A stretch of DNA of 5,021 bases from Candidatus Sumerlaeota bacterium (lineage in GTDB: Bacteria; Sumerlaeota; Sumerlaeia; MWCT01). The position numbers and the translations under genes are program-made. Positions 1 to 5,021 of the stretch are shown piece after piece (position 1 is the stretch's first letter; each line of letters begins with the position of its first letter). The notes under the pieces are model-generated. The model did no database searches, had not been told where the DNA came from, and worked only from the letters and a program-made list of their open reading frames with translations. The DNA lies in assembly GCA_026398545.1 (NCBI GenBank), contig JAPLSR010000197.1:1-5021 (forward strand). Direction: 5' to 3'.

Positions 1-135
1 CACTGAAAAAATACCATTTTTCAAGTATTCCCCTTCAATGTGTGCATAAGCGGGAAGGGAAGTGATGAAATAATAAATCAAAACAAAAGCCACCAAGATC
101 AAAACAAAAGCCACCAGGCTTTTTTTCCATCCCAT
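1..135 (-). CDS. Exported protein of unknown function, 5' end only (signal peptide)
   Basis: Read on the minus strand, an ATG at 135 opens a frame that stays open for all 45 codons to the window edge, so only the N-terminus is seen. It starts MGWKKSLVAFVLIL, continues as a long hydrophobic stretch to about residue 24, and then has SLPAYA followed by HIEGEY. This is a textbook Sec signal peptide layout: basic n-region (KK), hydrophobic core, and an A-Y-A type cleavage site at about residues 29-31. There is no lipobox cysteine. A good Shine-Dalgarno match (AAGGA, complement of 144-148) lies 8 bases before the start and supports this start. The core is built from LVAFVLI repeated twice in a row, matching a DNA tandem repeat. 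An uncleaved N-terminal membrane anchor is the alternative. Nothing visible reveals the mature protein's function. The gene is divergent from the gene at 404. Confidence 0.72.
   Translation of the reverse strand, partial: MGWKKSLVAFVLILVAFVLIYYFITSLPAYAHIEGEYLKNGIFSV
77..118. repeat. 21-bp tandem duplication, two copies, in frame
   Basis: Positions 77-97 and 98-118 are two adjacent 21-base copies differing at one position (A at 96, G at 117). The unit is seven codons, so the reading frame of the minus-strand gene is kept and the copies encode LVAFVLI-LVAFVLI in the core of the signal peptide. The near-identity at DNA level, including third positions, points to a recent duplication and not to chance recurrence of hydrophobic codons. 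Confidence 0.9.
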
Positions 136-191
136 AGTTTCATTCCTTTCACAGATAATTCATTAGTTAGACGTATGCGAGGGAAGAAAGG

Positions 192-223
192 TTGACATCC
201 CCGTAGTGAGACAGGTGCAAAAT
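192..223 (+). promoter_or_regulatory. Weak promoter-like match (perfect -35, poor -10)
   Basis: TTGACA at 192-197 is a perfect sigma70-type -35 hexamer on the plus strand. The best downstream -10 is CAAAAT at 218-223, four of six matches, with a 20-base spacer that is too long for an ideal promoter. If used, it would give the gene at 404 a leader of roughly 170 bases containing the dyad elements at 253-309. Confidence is low because a single hexamer match is expected by chance at this scale. Confidence 0.2.
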
Positions 224-252
224 TTCGGATGCCACCGGTCTTGATTCTTCAA

Positions 253-309
253 AATTGTTTAATCAGAAAATCTCAGGGTGCACCCAAAATCAGGCGACTG
301 AGAACAATT
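253..309. repeat. Nested dyad symmetries (possible operator or structured leader)
   Basis: Three elements nest in 57 bases. AATTGTT at 253-259 is the inverted complement of AACAATT at 303-309. CTCAG at 272-276 is complementary to CTGAG at 298-302. Inside, GGGTGCACCC at 276-285 is a perfect 10-base palindrome. The hexamer AATCAG also occurs directly repeated at 261-266 and 288-293. The first two could form stacked stems in RNA; the palindrome, sharing base 276 with the second stem, would suit a dimeric DNA-binding protein. No known riboswitch or operator family is recognised. Confidence 0.4.
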
Positions 310-314
310 AGTCC

Positions 315-345
315 TTGCATTTGATAAGTTGTGAGGGTTTATGAT
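315..345 (+). promoter_or_regulatory. Possible -10 element near the exported TPR protein gene
   Basis: TATGAT at 340-345 matches the -10 consensus at five of six positions. The only upstream partner at a tolerable distance is TTGCAT at 315-320 (three of six, spacer 19); TTGATA at 321-326 is a better hexamer but only 13 bases away. Transcription from here would start near 352 and give a leader of about 50 bases to the ATG at 404. Weak evidence only. Confidence 0.2.
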
Positions 346-368
346 GTCCATGTTTTTTCTCTGATATT

Positions 369-380
369 GGGGGGGAGGGG
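369..380 (+). other. G-rich tract (G7-A-G4) just upstream of the start codon
   Basis: Positions 369-375 are seven consecutive G residues, followed by A and four more G. The tract ends at the alternative GTG start (380-382) and lies 23 bases before the preferred ATG at 404. It is too far upstream to act as the Shine-Dalgarno for 404 and too close for 380. Homopolymer G runs are slippage-prone, and this one sits in the likely leader. Confidence 0.7.
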
Positions 381-403
381 TGAATTTTTTCAAAGGTGGG
401 CTT

Positions 404-1345
404 ATGAGAAAAGGAATATTCATATCTCTATGTCTCTCTCTTGTAGTTCTGCTTTTGACTGGGGCAGCGGGGAATCAGCAGGAAAGATTACGGGTAACCG
501 CAGGTCTGAACAAGACTACATTTATCATCGGGGAGCCGATTTATCTGACATTTAATCTGAAAAACATGACTGATGACGCCCTGGAGTTCCGCACGCGCCT
601 GAGCCTTTATAGTGATGTCCGTATTATTGTCTCAATCCCGGAAAAAATGCCTGAAGACTACACGGGTATTTATGAGCAGAGCCTTACGCCCAATTATGTG
701 TTCAAGATTCCTCCCCGTGAGACCGACCACATCACCTTTACTATTCTTTATAAACAGGATTCTGGGGATGGCATTTATTTCAAAACGCCCCTGGAGGCAA
801 CTCTGTCCATCAGTTTGGAGGGAATAGTCGCCTCTACTCCTGAGAAATTTCAGATGCCGCAGGTGGTGGTGGAGATTAAGGCGCCGGATGAAAAAGATAA
901 ACATGCCCTTGCATTTTTAACCGCCAAGAGGTTGATACGCGATATTCACACAGGCAGGGCATCCCGGAATGACATGGGCGCCTTTGAAACCTTTTTGAAA
1001 GATTTCCCGGATGCCACATACACCCCGTATGCGCTTTACTGTCTTGCCAGTGGTCTCATGATAGGCGGAAAGGATGAAAAGGGGGATATCAAACAGGCAA
1101 TTGCGCGCTTTCAAGACTTCATTGCCCGCTACCCGCAACATCCCCTTGTGGATGGCGCCGTTTACAGAATCGGTGACTGTTATGACAGACTGGGGGATAC
1201 AGTTCAGGCGAAGAAATGGTTTGTAAAACTTTATAACCAGTATCCCAATAGCAGCAGGGTTACCTATAGCGACCCCTTGTTGGCGAAATATCTTTTTGGG
1301 ACAGAGTCTGAAAATATTAGTCCGGGGAACTGGGTGCTTTATTAG
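404..1345 (+). CDS. Exported protein with beta-rich N-terminal domain and C-terminal TPR-like repeats
   Basis: Predicted 313-residue exported protein of unknown function. The start chosen is ATG 404, preceded by AGGTGG (394-399, spacer 4) and giving an ideal signal peptide: MRKG, a hydrophobic core to residue 18, then TGAAG. An in-frame GTG at 380 would add eight residues but lies against a G tract without usable spacing. No cysteine sits in a lipobox, so a periplasmic, not lipoprotein, form is likeliest. Residues ~28-160 look like alternating beta strands; FIIGEPIYLTFNLKN (40-54) resembles the opening strands of bacterial Ig-like or BsuPI-like domains. Residues ~190-285 contain two TPR-like helical hairpins with repeated F-x-x-F-x-x-x-YP and A-x-Y-R-I-G-D-x-Y-D-R-L-G-D patterns, of the kind in YbgF/BamD-type proteins. 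TPRs normally bind partners, so a scaffold role is inferred. It reads toward the envelope gene run at 1522 but is 176 bases from it, so operon membership is unproven. Export is well supported; function is not. Confidence 0.85.
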   Translation: MRKGIFISLCLSLVVLLLTGAAGNQQERLRVTAGLNKTTFIIGEPIYLTFNLKNMTDDALEFRTRLSLYSDVRIIVSIPEKMPEDYTGIYEQSLTPNYVFKIPPRETDHITFTILYKQDSGDGIYFKTPLEATLSISLEGIVASTPEKFQMPQVVVEIKAPDEKDKHALAFLTAKRLIRDIHTGRASRNDMGAFETFLKDFPDATYTPYALYCLASGLMIGGKDEKGDIKQAIARFQDFIARYPQHPLVDGAVYRIGDCYDRLGDTVQAKKWFVKLYNQYPNSSRVTYSDPLLAKYLFGTESENISPGNWVLY

Positions 1346-1395
1346 AGTCCCTAACAAAATGAGAATAATAAACCACTGGGAGGGAATAATATAAA

Positions 1396-1410
1396 TCCGC
1401 CTGAGGTGGA
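1396..1410 (+). repeat. Small hairpin, 6-bp stem
   Basis: TCCGCC (1396-1401) pairs with GGTGGA (1405-1410) around a three-base TGA loop; five pairs are Watson-Crick and one is G-U. The closest T run begins 20 bases later, so it does not look like a rho-independent terminator. It could be a chance structure or a transcript-end or leader hairpin. Confidence 0.4.
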
Positions 1411-1467
1411 CTGTGGTGAGTAAATTCCATTTTTTTAGTCTCTCTTAGAGTCATTTCCGCCTTTTTA

Positions 1468-1496
1468 TCCGTCGTAGTTCGGAGAACGAAGTCGGA
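1468..1496 (+). repeat. 29-base imperfect palindrome (leader hairpin or dispersed repeat)
   Basis: The two 13-base arms 1468-1480 and 1484-1496 are inverted complements around a GGA centre (1481-1483). Ten of 13 positions pair; the three mismatches are T-T, G-A and A-G. The inner four pairs (GTTC/GAAC) and outer four (TCCG/CGGA) are perfect. It ends 25 bases before the sugar transferase start, so in RNA it would form a stem-loop in the leader. It resembles extragenic palindromic repeats in character, but no second copy is present in this window. Confidence 0.5.
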
Positions 1497-1521
1497 GAGC
1501 GGATTCGGTGCGATATTCAGG

Positions 1522-2910
1522 ATGCAAAAGTCCTTCTGGAAAAGTCGTTGGTTGACTATCTTTCTCCTTCTTCTGGATGGAGTTTTTTATTCCCTCCTGT
1601 GGCTTGGGGCTTATTATGTGCGTTTGTGGGCGACTCCTCTTTTTGCCAAATTTATAAATGAACTCTTTCACTACACGAAGTCATTGCCGGGGATTCTTGG
1701 CATCTGGCTGTTTGCGACAGCCTATTACGGGCATTATGTGCACAAGGAGAGGATTTCGAGTCTTAATCAGGTCTCGAGGATTTTCAAGGCGGCCTTTGCG
1801 GGGCTTCTGGGGACGCTGGCAGTTGCCCATGTCTTTTACAAGGGACATGAGCTGGGGCGGGCGGTAATCTTTATTTCCGCCCTTTTTAATTTTCTTTATC
1901 TTTACATCTCGCGAACCATCCTCCGTGCGGCAAAGAGGCGCTGTGTGGAGGCGGGCATAGGACTCAAGCGCTGCCTCATCGCCGGTGCGGGTGTCTGTGG
2001 CGCCAAGGTCATGGAACATATTGTCGGGCATCCCGAGGTCGGTTTTGAGCTTGTGGGTTTTGTGGATGATGACCCGCAAAAAAAATCCGTCGGGGATATT
2101 CCCATCCTCGGAACACTTGATAACCTGCCCCGCCTCGTGCGTGATTACCAGGTGGAGGAAGTCTTTCTTGCCATCCCCAGCCTCCCGCGTGACAGGCAGA
2201 TGGATATCATTGTCAGATGTGATGACACCGGCGTGGATTTCAGGATTGTCTCGGACATATTTGGCGTCATCACCGACCAGGTCAAGATTGATGAGGTCGA
2301 TGAAGTGCCGGTCATCATGCTGAAGGATGGTCGCCTTTCGCCCACACTTGCCTTTATCAAACGTGTTATGGACATCATCATTGCCTCCCTGCTAATGCTC
2401 CCGACACTGATTGTCTGGCCAATAATTGTCATCCTTATCAGGCTTGATTCCAGAGGAGCCGCCATATTCAAACAGGAGCGCTACGGCAAGGATGGCAGGA
2501 TATTCGTGATGTACAAGTTCCGAACCATGTGTGTGGAGACCCCGAAATTCCAGGAGGCTCCGGAAAACCCCGACGACCCGCGTATCACCCGCGTTGGGCG
2601 GTTTCTGCGAAAATACAGCCTTGACGAAATCCCCCAGCTTCTGAATGTATTCCGGGGAGAGATGAGTATGGTGGGGCCCCGACCGGAGATGCCCTTTATT
2701 GTGGAAAAATATGAGGAATGGCAGCGCAGGAGATTGTGTGTCAAACCGGGAATCACAGGTCTATGGCAGATTGTAGGTCGCAAAAAACTCCCTCTTTACC
2801 AGAATCTTGAATATGATTTTTATTATATCAGAAACCAGTCCCTTATGCTGGACCTGATAATACTCTGGAAGACCATCCCCGCCGTCCTTTTCGGAAAAGG
2901 AGCATTCTGA
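1522..2910 (+). CDS. Polyprenyl-phosphate sugar-1-phosphate transferase (exopolysaccharide/O-antigen initiating enzyme)
   Basis: Inner-membrane enzyme that moves a hexose-1-phosphate from a nucleotide sugar onto undecaprenyl phosphate, the first step of a lipid-linked polysaccharide. The 462 residues match the usual length and full layout of the WcaJ/CpsE/WbaP-like polyprenyl glycosylphosphotransferases. Four hydrophobic segments fall at ~11-34, 55-72, 86-106 and 112-131. A Rossmann-like region follows (~148-250, from CLIAGAGVCGAKV). KRVMD at 280-284 opens the catalytic part, followed by the membrane helix at 285-307. The family signature then runs through FKQERYGKDGR (316-326), YKFRTM (331-336), DPRITRVGRFLRKYSLDEIPQ (352-371, with the catalytic D368-E369 pair), GPRPE (385-389) and KPGITGLWQ (408-416). 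ATG 1522 is the only ATG, GTG or TTG start at this end that keeps the typical N-terminus; its Shine-Dalgarno is poor (GGTG at 1507-1510). Which sugar is used cannot be read from sequence. Its stop overlaps the next start. Confidence 0.95.
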   Translation: MQKSFWKSRWLTIFLLLLDGVFYSLLWLGAYYVRLWATPLFAKFINELFHYTKSLPGILGIWLFATAYYGHYVHKERISSLNQVSRIFKAAFAGLLGTLAVAHVFYKGHELGRAVIFISALFNFLYLYISRTILRAAKRRCVEAGIGLKRCLIAGAGVCGAKVMEHIVGHPEVGFELVGFVDDDPQKKSVGDIPILGTLDNLPRLVRDYQVEEVFLAIPSLPRDRQMDIIVRCDDTGVDFRIVSDIFGVITDQVKIDEVDEVPVIMLKDGRLSPTLAFIKRVMDIIIASLLMLPTLIVWPIIVILIRLDSRGAAIFKQERYGKDGRIFVMYKFRTMCVETPKFQEAPENPDDPRITRVGRFLRKYSLDEIPQLLNVFRGEMSMVGPRPEMPFIVEKYEEWQRRRLCVKPGITGLWQIVGRKKLPLYQNLEYDFYYIRNQSLMLDLIILWKTIPAVLFGKGAF

Positions 2911-2912
2911 TG
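2895..2912 (+). promoter_or_regulatory. Shine-Dalgarno and TGATG stop-start overlap
   Basis: The TGA ending the sugar transferase (2908-2910) shares its A with the ATG of the dehydrogenase (2910-2912). A strong Shine-Dalgarno, AAGGAG at 2897-2902, lies seven bases before that ATG, inside the last codons of the upstream gene. This fixes the dehydrogenase start and indicates translational coupling. Confidence 0.9.
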
Positions 2913-3920
2913 GATAAGATTCGTCCGCCTCAGTCAGATGGGAACCGCCTGATTCGCATTGCCGTTGTGGGAACAGGGCATCTTGGTCAGCATCATGCCA
3001 GAGTCCTGACCAAACTTTCCCGCTGTGAACTGGTAGGCATCGCCGATATCGATGAGCGCATCGCCAGAAATATCGCCAGAGAATGTCGCACCAAGCCTCA
3101 TTTCTCCCATACATCGCTCCTGAACATGGTGGATGCAGTCACCATCGCCGTCCCCACTGTTTCCCATTTTACCGTGGCAAGGGATTTCATGGAGCGAGGC
3201 ATTCATACCTTCATTGAAAAGCCCATAACAACCACGGTGGAGGAGGCTGATGAACTCATCCGACTTGCAAGGGAGAAAAACTTGATACTCCAGGTGGGGC
3301 ATATTGAGCACTTCAACGCCGCCATCCTGAAGCTGAAGGAGATTGTTGACCACCCCATGTTTGTGGAGACTCACCGCCTTGGTCCCTTCACACCCCGAGT
3401 CAGGGATGTTGGAGTCGTTCACGACCTCATGATTCATGACATTGAAATCATCATGCGCATTGTGGACAGTCCCATTGAATCCTTTGACGCTGTGGGTGTT
3501 TCCATTCTCACGGACAAGGAAGATATTGCCAATGTCCGCATCCGGTTCCAGAACGGCTGTACTGCCAATGTTACTGTCAGCCGCGTTACTCCAAAGCCCA
3601 TGCGCAAGATACGCCTCTTTCAGAAGGACACCTATATCTCCATTGATTACCGGGAGCAGGCGATGGAGATTTATCGCAAGATTCCCGTGTTGCATCCGAA
3701 GCCCGGTGAGCTCCCCGCCAAGATTGTGAGGGAGAGCGTAAGCCTCAAGGGGCGGAATCAGCTGGAGCTTGAGCTGGAGCATTTTCTTGAGTGTGTTGTG
3801 CACGGGAAGACGCCGGAAGTCACTGGTGAGCAGGCGCGGGACGCCCTCGCCATTATCACACAAATCTCCGAGCAAATCAGGGAAAAGATAAAGACATGGG
3901 CGCCAAGGATCTCTTCATAA
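2910..3920 (+). CDS. Gfo/Idh/MocA-family NAD(P)-dependent sugar dehydrogenase, possibly GnnA-like
   Basis: Cytoplasmic oxidoreductase of the Gfo/Idh/MocA family, 336 residues, the usual size. An N-terminal Rossmann fold binds NAD(P): IRIAVVGTGHLGQHHARVL (15-33) carries the glycine-rich loop, and IADID (44-48) ends the second strand at the position that selects the cofactor. AVTIAVPTVSH (76-86) and the family EKP motif (103-105, with K104 as the likely catalytic lysine) follow. GHIEHFN (130-136) starts the C-terminal substrate domain, and HDLMIHD (171-177) supplies the D172-x-x-x-H176 pair typical of the active site. The reaction is oxidation or reduction at a sugar carbon, often of a UDP-sugar. 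Joined to lpxB, it may be a GnnA-like UDP-GlcNAc 3-dehydrogenase feeding lipid A synthesis; a WlbA-type UDP-sugar acid dehydrogenase for polysaccharide is the main alternative. The family is certain, the substrate is not. Confidence 0.93.
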   Translation: MDKIRPPQSDGNRLIRIAVVGTGHLGQHHARVLTKLSRCELVGIADIDERIARNIARECRTKPHFSHTSLLNMVDAVTIAVPTVSHFTVARDFMERGIHTFIEKPITTTVEEADELIRLAREKNLILQVGHIEHFNAAILKLKEIVDHPMFVETHRLGPFTPRVRDVGVVHDLMIHDIEIIMRIVDSPIESFDAVGVSILTDKEDIANVRIRFQNGCTANVTVSRVTPKPMRKIRLFQKDTYISIDYREQAMEIYRKIPVLHPKPGELPAKIVRESVSLKGRNQLELELEHFLECVVHGKTPEVTGEQARDALAIITQISEQIREKIKTWAPRISS

Positions 3921-5021
3921 TAGCCGGGGAGAATTCAGGCGACCTGCACGGCTCTAATCTTGTGCGGGAACTCCTGAAACTTGACCCATCGCTTCGCATC
4001 TCCGGCATTGGCGGCAGCCAGATGAGACAGGCAGGCGTGAACCTGCTTGCCAATATTGTGGACCGCCTTGCCATCATCGGCTTTACCGGCGTCATAAAGA
4101 ATGCCGAGAGGCTCTTTCGCCTCTACAGGAAGGTTGTCCATTTTCTTGATGAGGTGCGCCCTGCGGCGGTCATCCTGATAGACTATCCCGGCTTTAATTT
4201 CAAGGTGATGCGGGCGGCAAAAAAGCGCGGCATCCCCGTTGTCTATTACATCATGCCCCAGGTCTGGGCGTGGCACCGCAGCCGAATCTATACCCTGAAG
4301 GAGCTGACCGAGCGCCTCCTTGTGGTTTTTCCCTTTGAGAAAAAGTTGTGTGAATCGGTGAATATAAAACAGGTCCGATATGTCGGGCACCCACTCCTTG
4401 ATGTGATGAATCTCACCATGACAAAGGAGGAGGTGTTCGCAAAATTCAACTTTGACCCGAAGAAGAAACTTATCGGGCTGCTGCCGGGGAGTCGCAAGCC
4501 CGAGATAGACCGTCTTCTCCCCGCCATGCTGGGCGCGGCGGAACGAATTCAGAAGGCACTCCCGGATGTCCAGTTCGCCCTGCCTCGCGCCTCCACCATA
4601 AAGCCGGAGCTAATACAGTATTACCTCAGCACCGCCAATGTCGAGGTAAGTATGGTTGACGCCTTTCGGTATAACGTCCGCAGCGCCATGGATTTTGCCC
4701 TTGTAAAATCGGGAACGTCCACACTGGAGACGGCAATCCTCGGCTGCCCGATGGTGGTTGTGTATAAGGTGTCCTTTATTGCATGGATTATCGGTAAGAG
4801 TGTGGTGAAGCTCCCTTATATCGGTCTTGTGAACATTATTGCGGGGGAGATGCTCGTGCCGGAGCTTTTGCAGAACGAGGCAACGCCGATGAATATTGCG
4901 GAGAAAACCATAGAGATGCTGCAGGATGAAAAGCGCCTTGAGGGTGTGCGCTATGCCCTTAAGAAGGTGACGGAGAAGCTTGGCGGACCCGGCGCCTCCC
5001 GCTGCGCCGCCGAAAATGTGC
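3896..5021 (+). CDS. lpxB: Lipid-A-disaccharide synthase LpxB, 3' end cut by window
   Basis: LpxB (glycosyltransferase family GT19) joins UDP-2,3-diacylglucosamine and 2,3-diacylglucosamine-1-phosphate into the beta-1,6 tetraacyl disaccharide of lipid A, at the inner face of the inner membrane. The frame is open for 375 codons to the last base; family members are about 380-390 residues, so little is missing. Motifs in order: AGENSGDLHG (10-19), IDYPGFN (95-101, D96 matching the conserved catalytic aspartate), YYIMPQVWAWHRSR (117-130), FPFE (145-148), VGHPLLD (163-169), LLPGSRKPEI (195-204, conserved R200), KSGTSTLE (271-278), and a C-terminal stretch LPYIGLVNIIAGE (306-318). ATG 3896 lies inside the dehydrogenase gene (25-base overlap) and gives the expected short N-terminus before the first motif; its Shine-Dalgarno is weak, so reinitiation after the upstream gene is likely. 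Departures from common consensus are noted in the findings. Confidence 0.96.
   Translation, partial: MGAKDLFIIAGENSGDLHGSNLVRELLKLDPSLRISGIGGSQMRQAGVNLLANIVDRLAIIGFTGVIKNAERLFRLYRKVVHFLDEVRPAAVILIDYPGFNFKVMRAAKKRGIPVVYYIMPQVWAWHRSRIYTLKELTERLLVVFPFEKKLCESVNIKQVRYVGHPLLDVMNLTMTKEEVFAKFNFDPKKKLIGLLPGSRKPEIDRLLPAMLGAAERIQKALPDVQFALPRASTIKPELIQYYLSTANVEVSMVDAFRYNVRSAMDFALVKSGTSTLETAILGCPMVVVYKVSFIAWIIGKSVVKLPYIGLVNIIAGEMLVPELLQNEATPMNIAEKTIEMLQDEKRLEGVRYALKKVTEKLGGPGASRCAAENV

Larger units (their letters stand above)
136..403. promoter_or_regulatory. Divergent intergenic region with control elements for both flanking genes
   Basis: These 268 bases separate the start of the minus-strand gene (135) from the start of the plus-strand gene (404), so both upstream control regions should lie here. 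I see no convincing gene. Contents in order are the minus-strand Shine-Dalgarno (144-148), a TTGACA match at 192-197, a cluster of dyad symmetries between 253 and 309, a TATGAT match at 340-345, a G tract at 369-380, and the plus-strand Shine-Dalgarno at 393-399. No complete strong sigma70-type promoter with a 16-18 base spacer could be assembled. The region is richer in A+T than the genes downstream. Confidence 0.55.
1346..1521. other. Intergenic gap with two small hairpins, no gene recognised
   Basis: The 176 bases between the TPR-protein stop and the sugar transferase start hold no convincing gene. There are A+T-rich segments (1351-1396), a -10-like TATAAA at 1390-1395 without a matching -35 at the proper distance, an imperfect hairpin at 1396-1410, a T run at 1431-1436, and a larger imperfect palindrome at 1468-1496. 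No hairpin is directly followed by a T run, so no rho-independent terminator is called for the upstream gene. Any promoter for the envelope gene run probably lies here or further upstream. Confidence 0.5.

Noticed and set aside
380..403. GTG 380 as the start of the exported TPR protein
   Set aside because: It would place eight extra residues, including a second phenylalanine-rich stretch, before an already ideal MRKG signal peptide start, and the adjacent G tract leaves no normal Shine-Dalgarno spacing.
917..1357. A 146-codon minus-strand frame over the end of the TPR protein gene
   Set aside because: It has no family resemblance and covers the TPR-like region that is coherent on the plus strand.
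1396..1436. Hairpin 1396-1410 plus T run 1431-1436 as a rho-independent terminator
   Set aside because: The T run is 20 bases away from the stem, not directly after it, and the stem is short.
1413..1448. A tiny frame starting GTG after AGGTGG, encoding MVSKFHFFSLS, as an attenuator leader peptide
   Set aside because: The length and start are easily produced by chance, the Shine-Dalgarno spacing is only three bases, and no matching terminator/antiterminator pair is visible downstream.
2934..3875. A 313-codon open frame on the minus strand
   Set aside because: It lies wholly antisense to the dehydrogenase, whose plus-strand frame carries the glycine-rich loop, EKP and HDLMIHD motifs. The antisense translation shows no recognisable domain and is explained by codon bias.
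3935..4390. A 151-codon minus-strand open frame opposite lpxB
   Set aside because: The plus-strand frame reads continuously through conserved LpxB motifs across this whole stretch, so the antisense frame is a shadow.
1..5021. CRISPR array, tRNA, rRNA or insertion sequence
   Set aside because: No regularly spaced direct repeats, no cloverleaf-like tRNA segment, no transposase-like frame and no terminal inverted repeats with target duplications were seen.

Overview
The window looks like chromosomal DNA from a diderm (Gram-negative-type) bacterium: the best-resolved gene at its right end is lpxB, the lipid A disaccharide synthase, which only lipid A-making bacteria need. Base composition is moderate, visibly richer in A+T in the first ~400 bases and in the 1346-1521 gap, and richer in G+C in the 1522-5021 gene run. 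I cannot name the organism. A Gfo/Idh-type dehydrogenase joined to lpxB recalls lipid A clusters of several non-proteobacterial phyla, but that is an impression and not an identification.

Layout. Positions 1-135 hold the 5' end of a minus-strand gene whose visible product is a signal peptide plus the first residues of an exported protein; its hydrophobic core contains a 21-bp in-frame tandem duplication. Positions 136-403 are a divergent intergenic region with several dyad-symmetric elements, a G-rich tract and weak promoter-like matches. Positions 404-1345 (+) encode an exported two-part protein: a beta-rich N-terminal region and a C-terminal pair of TPR-like helical repeats. Positions 1346-1521 are a 176-base gap with two small imperfect hairpins, the larger ending 25 bases before the next start.

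Positions 1522-5021 (+) form a compact gene run: a polyprenyl-phosphate sugar-1-phosphate transferase (462 aa), a Gfo/Idh/MocA-family NAD(P)-dependent sugar dehydrogenase (336 aa, overlapping the previous stop by one base, TGATG), and lpxB (375 codons visible, overlapping the dehydrogenase by 25 bases, cut by the window end). The overlaps imply one transcript and translational coupling.

Functionally the run is cell-envelope glycan and lipid work at the inner membrane. The first enzyme would load a sugar phosphate onto a polyprenyl-phosphate carrier to begin a surface polysaccharide or O-antigen. The second would oxidise or reduce a nucleotide sugar. LpxB joins two acylated glucosamine units into the lipid A precursor. 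The most testable idea is that the dehydrogenase is a GnnA-type UDP-GlcNAc 3-dehydrogenase supplying a 2,3-diamino sugar for lipid A; the partner aminotransferase is not in this window. I saw no tRNA, rRNA, CRISPR array or insertion sequence, and no radically new system.
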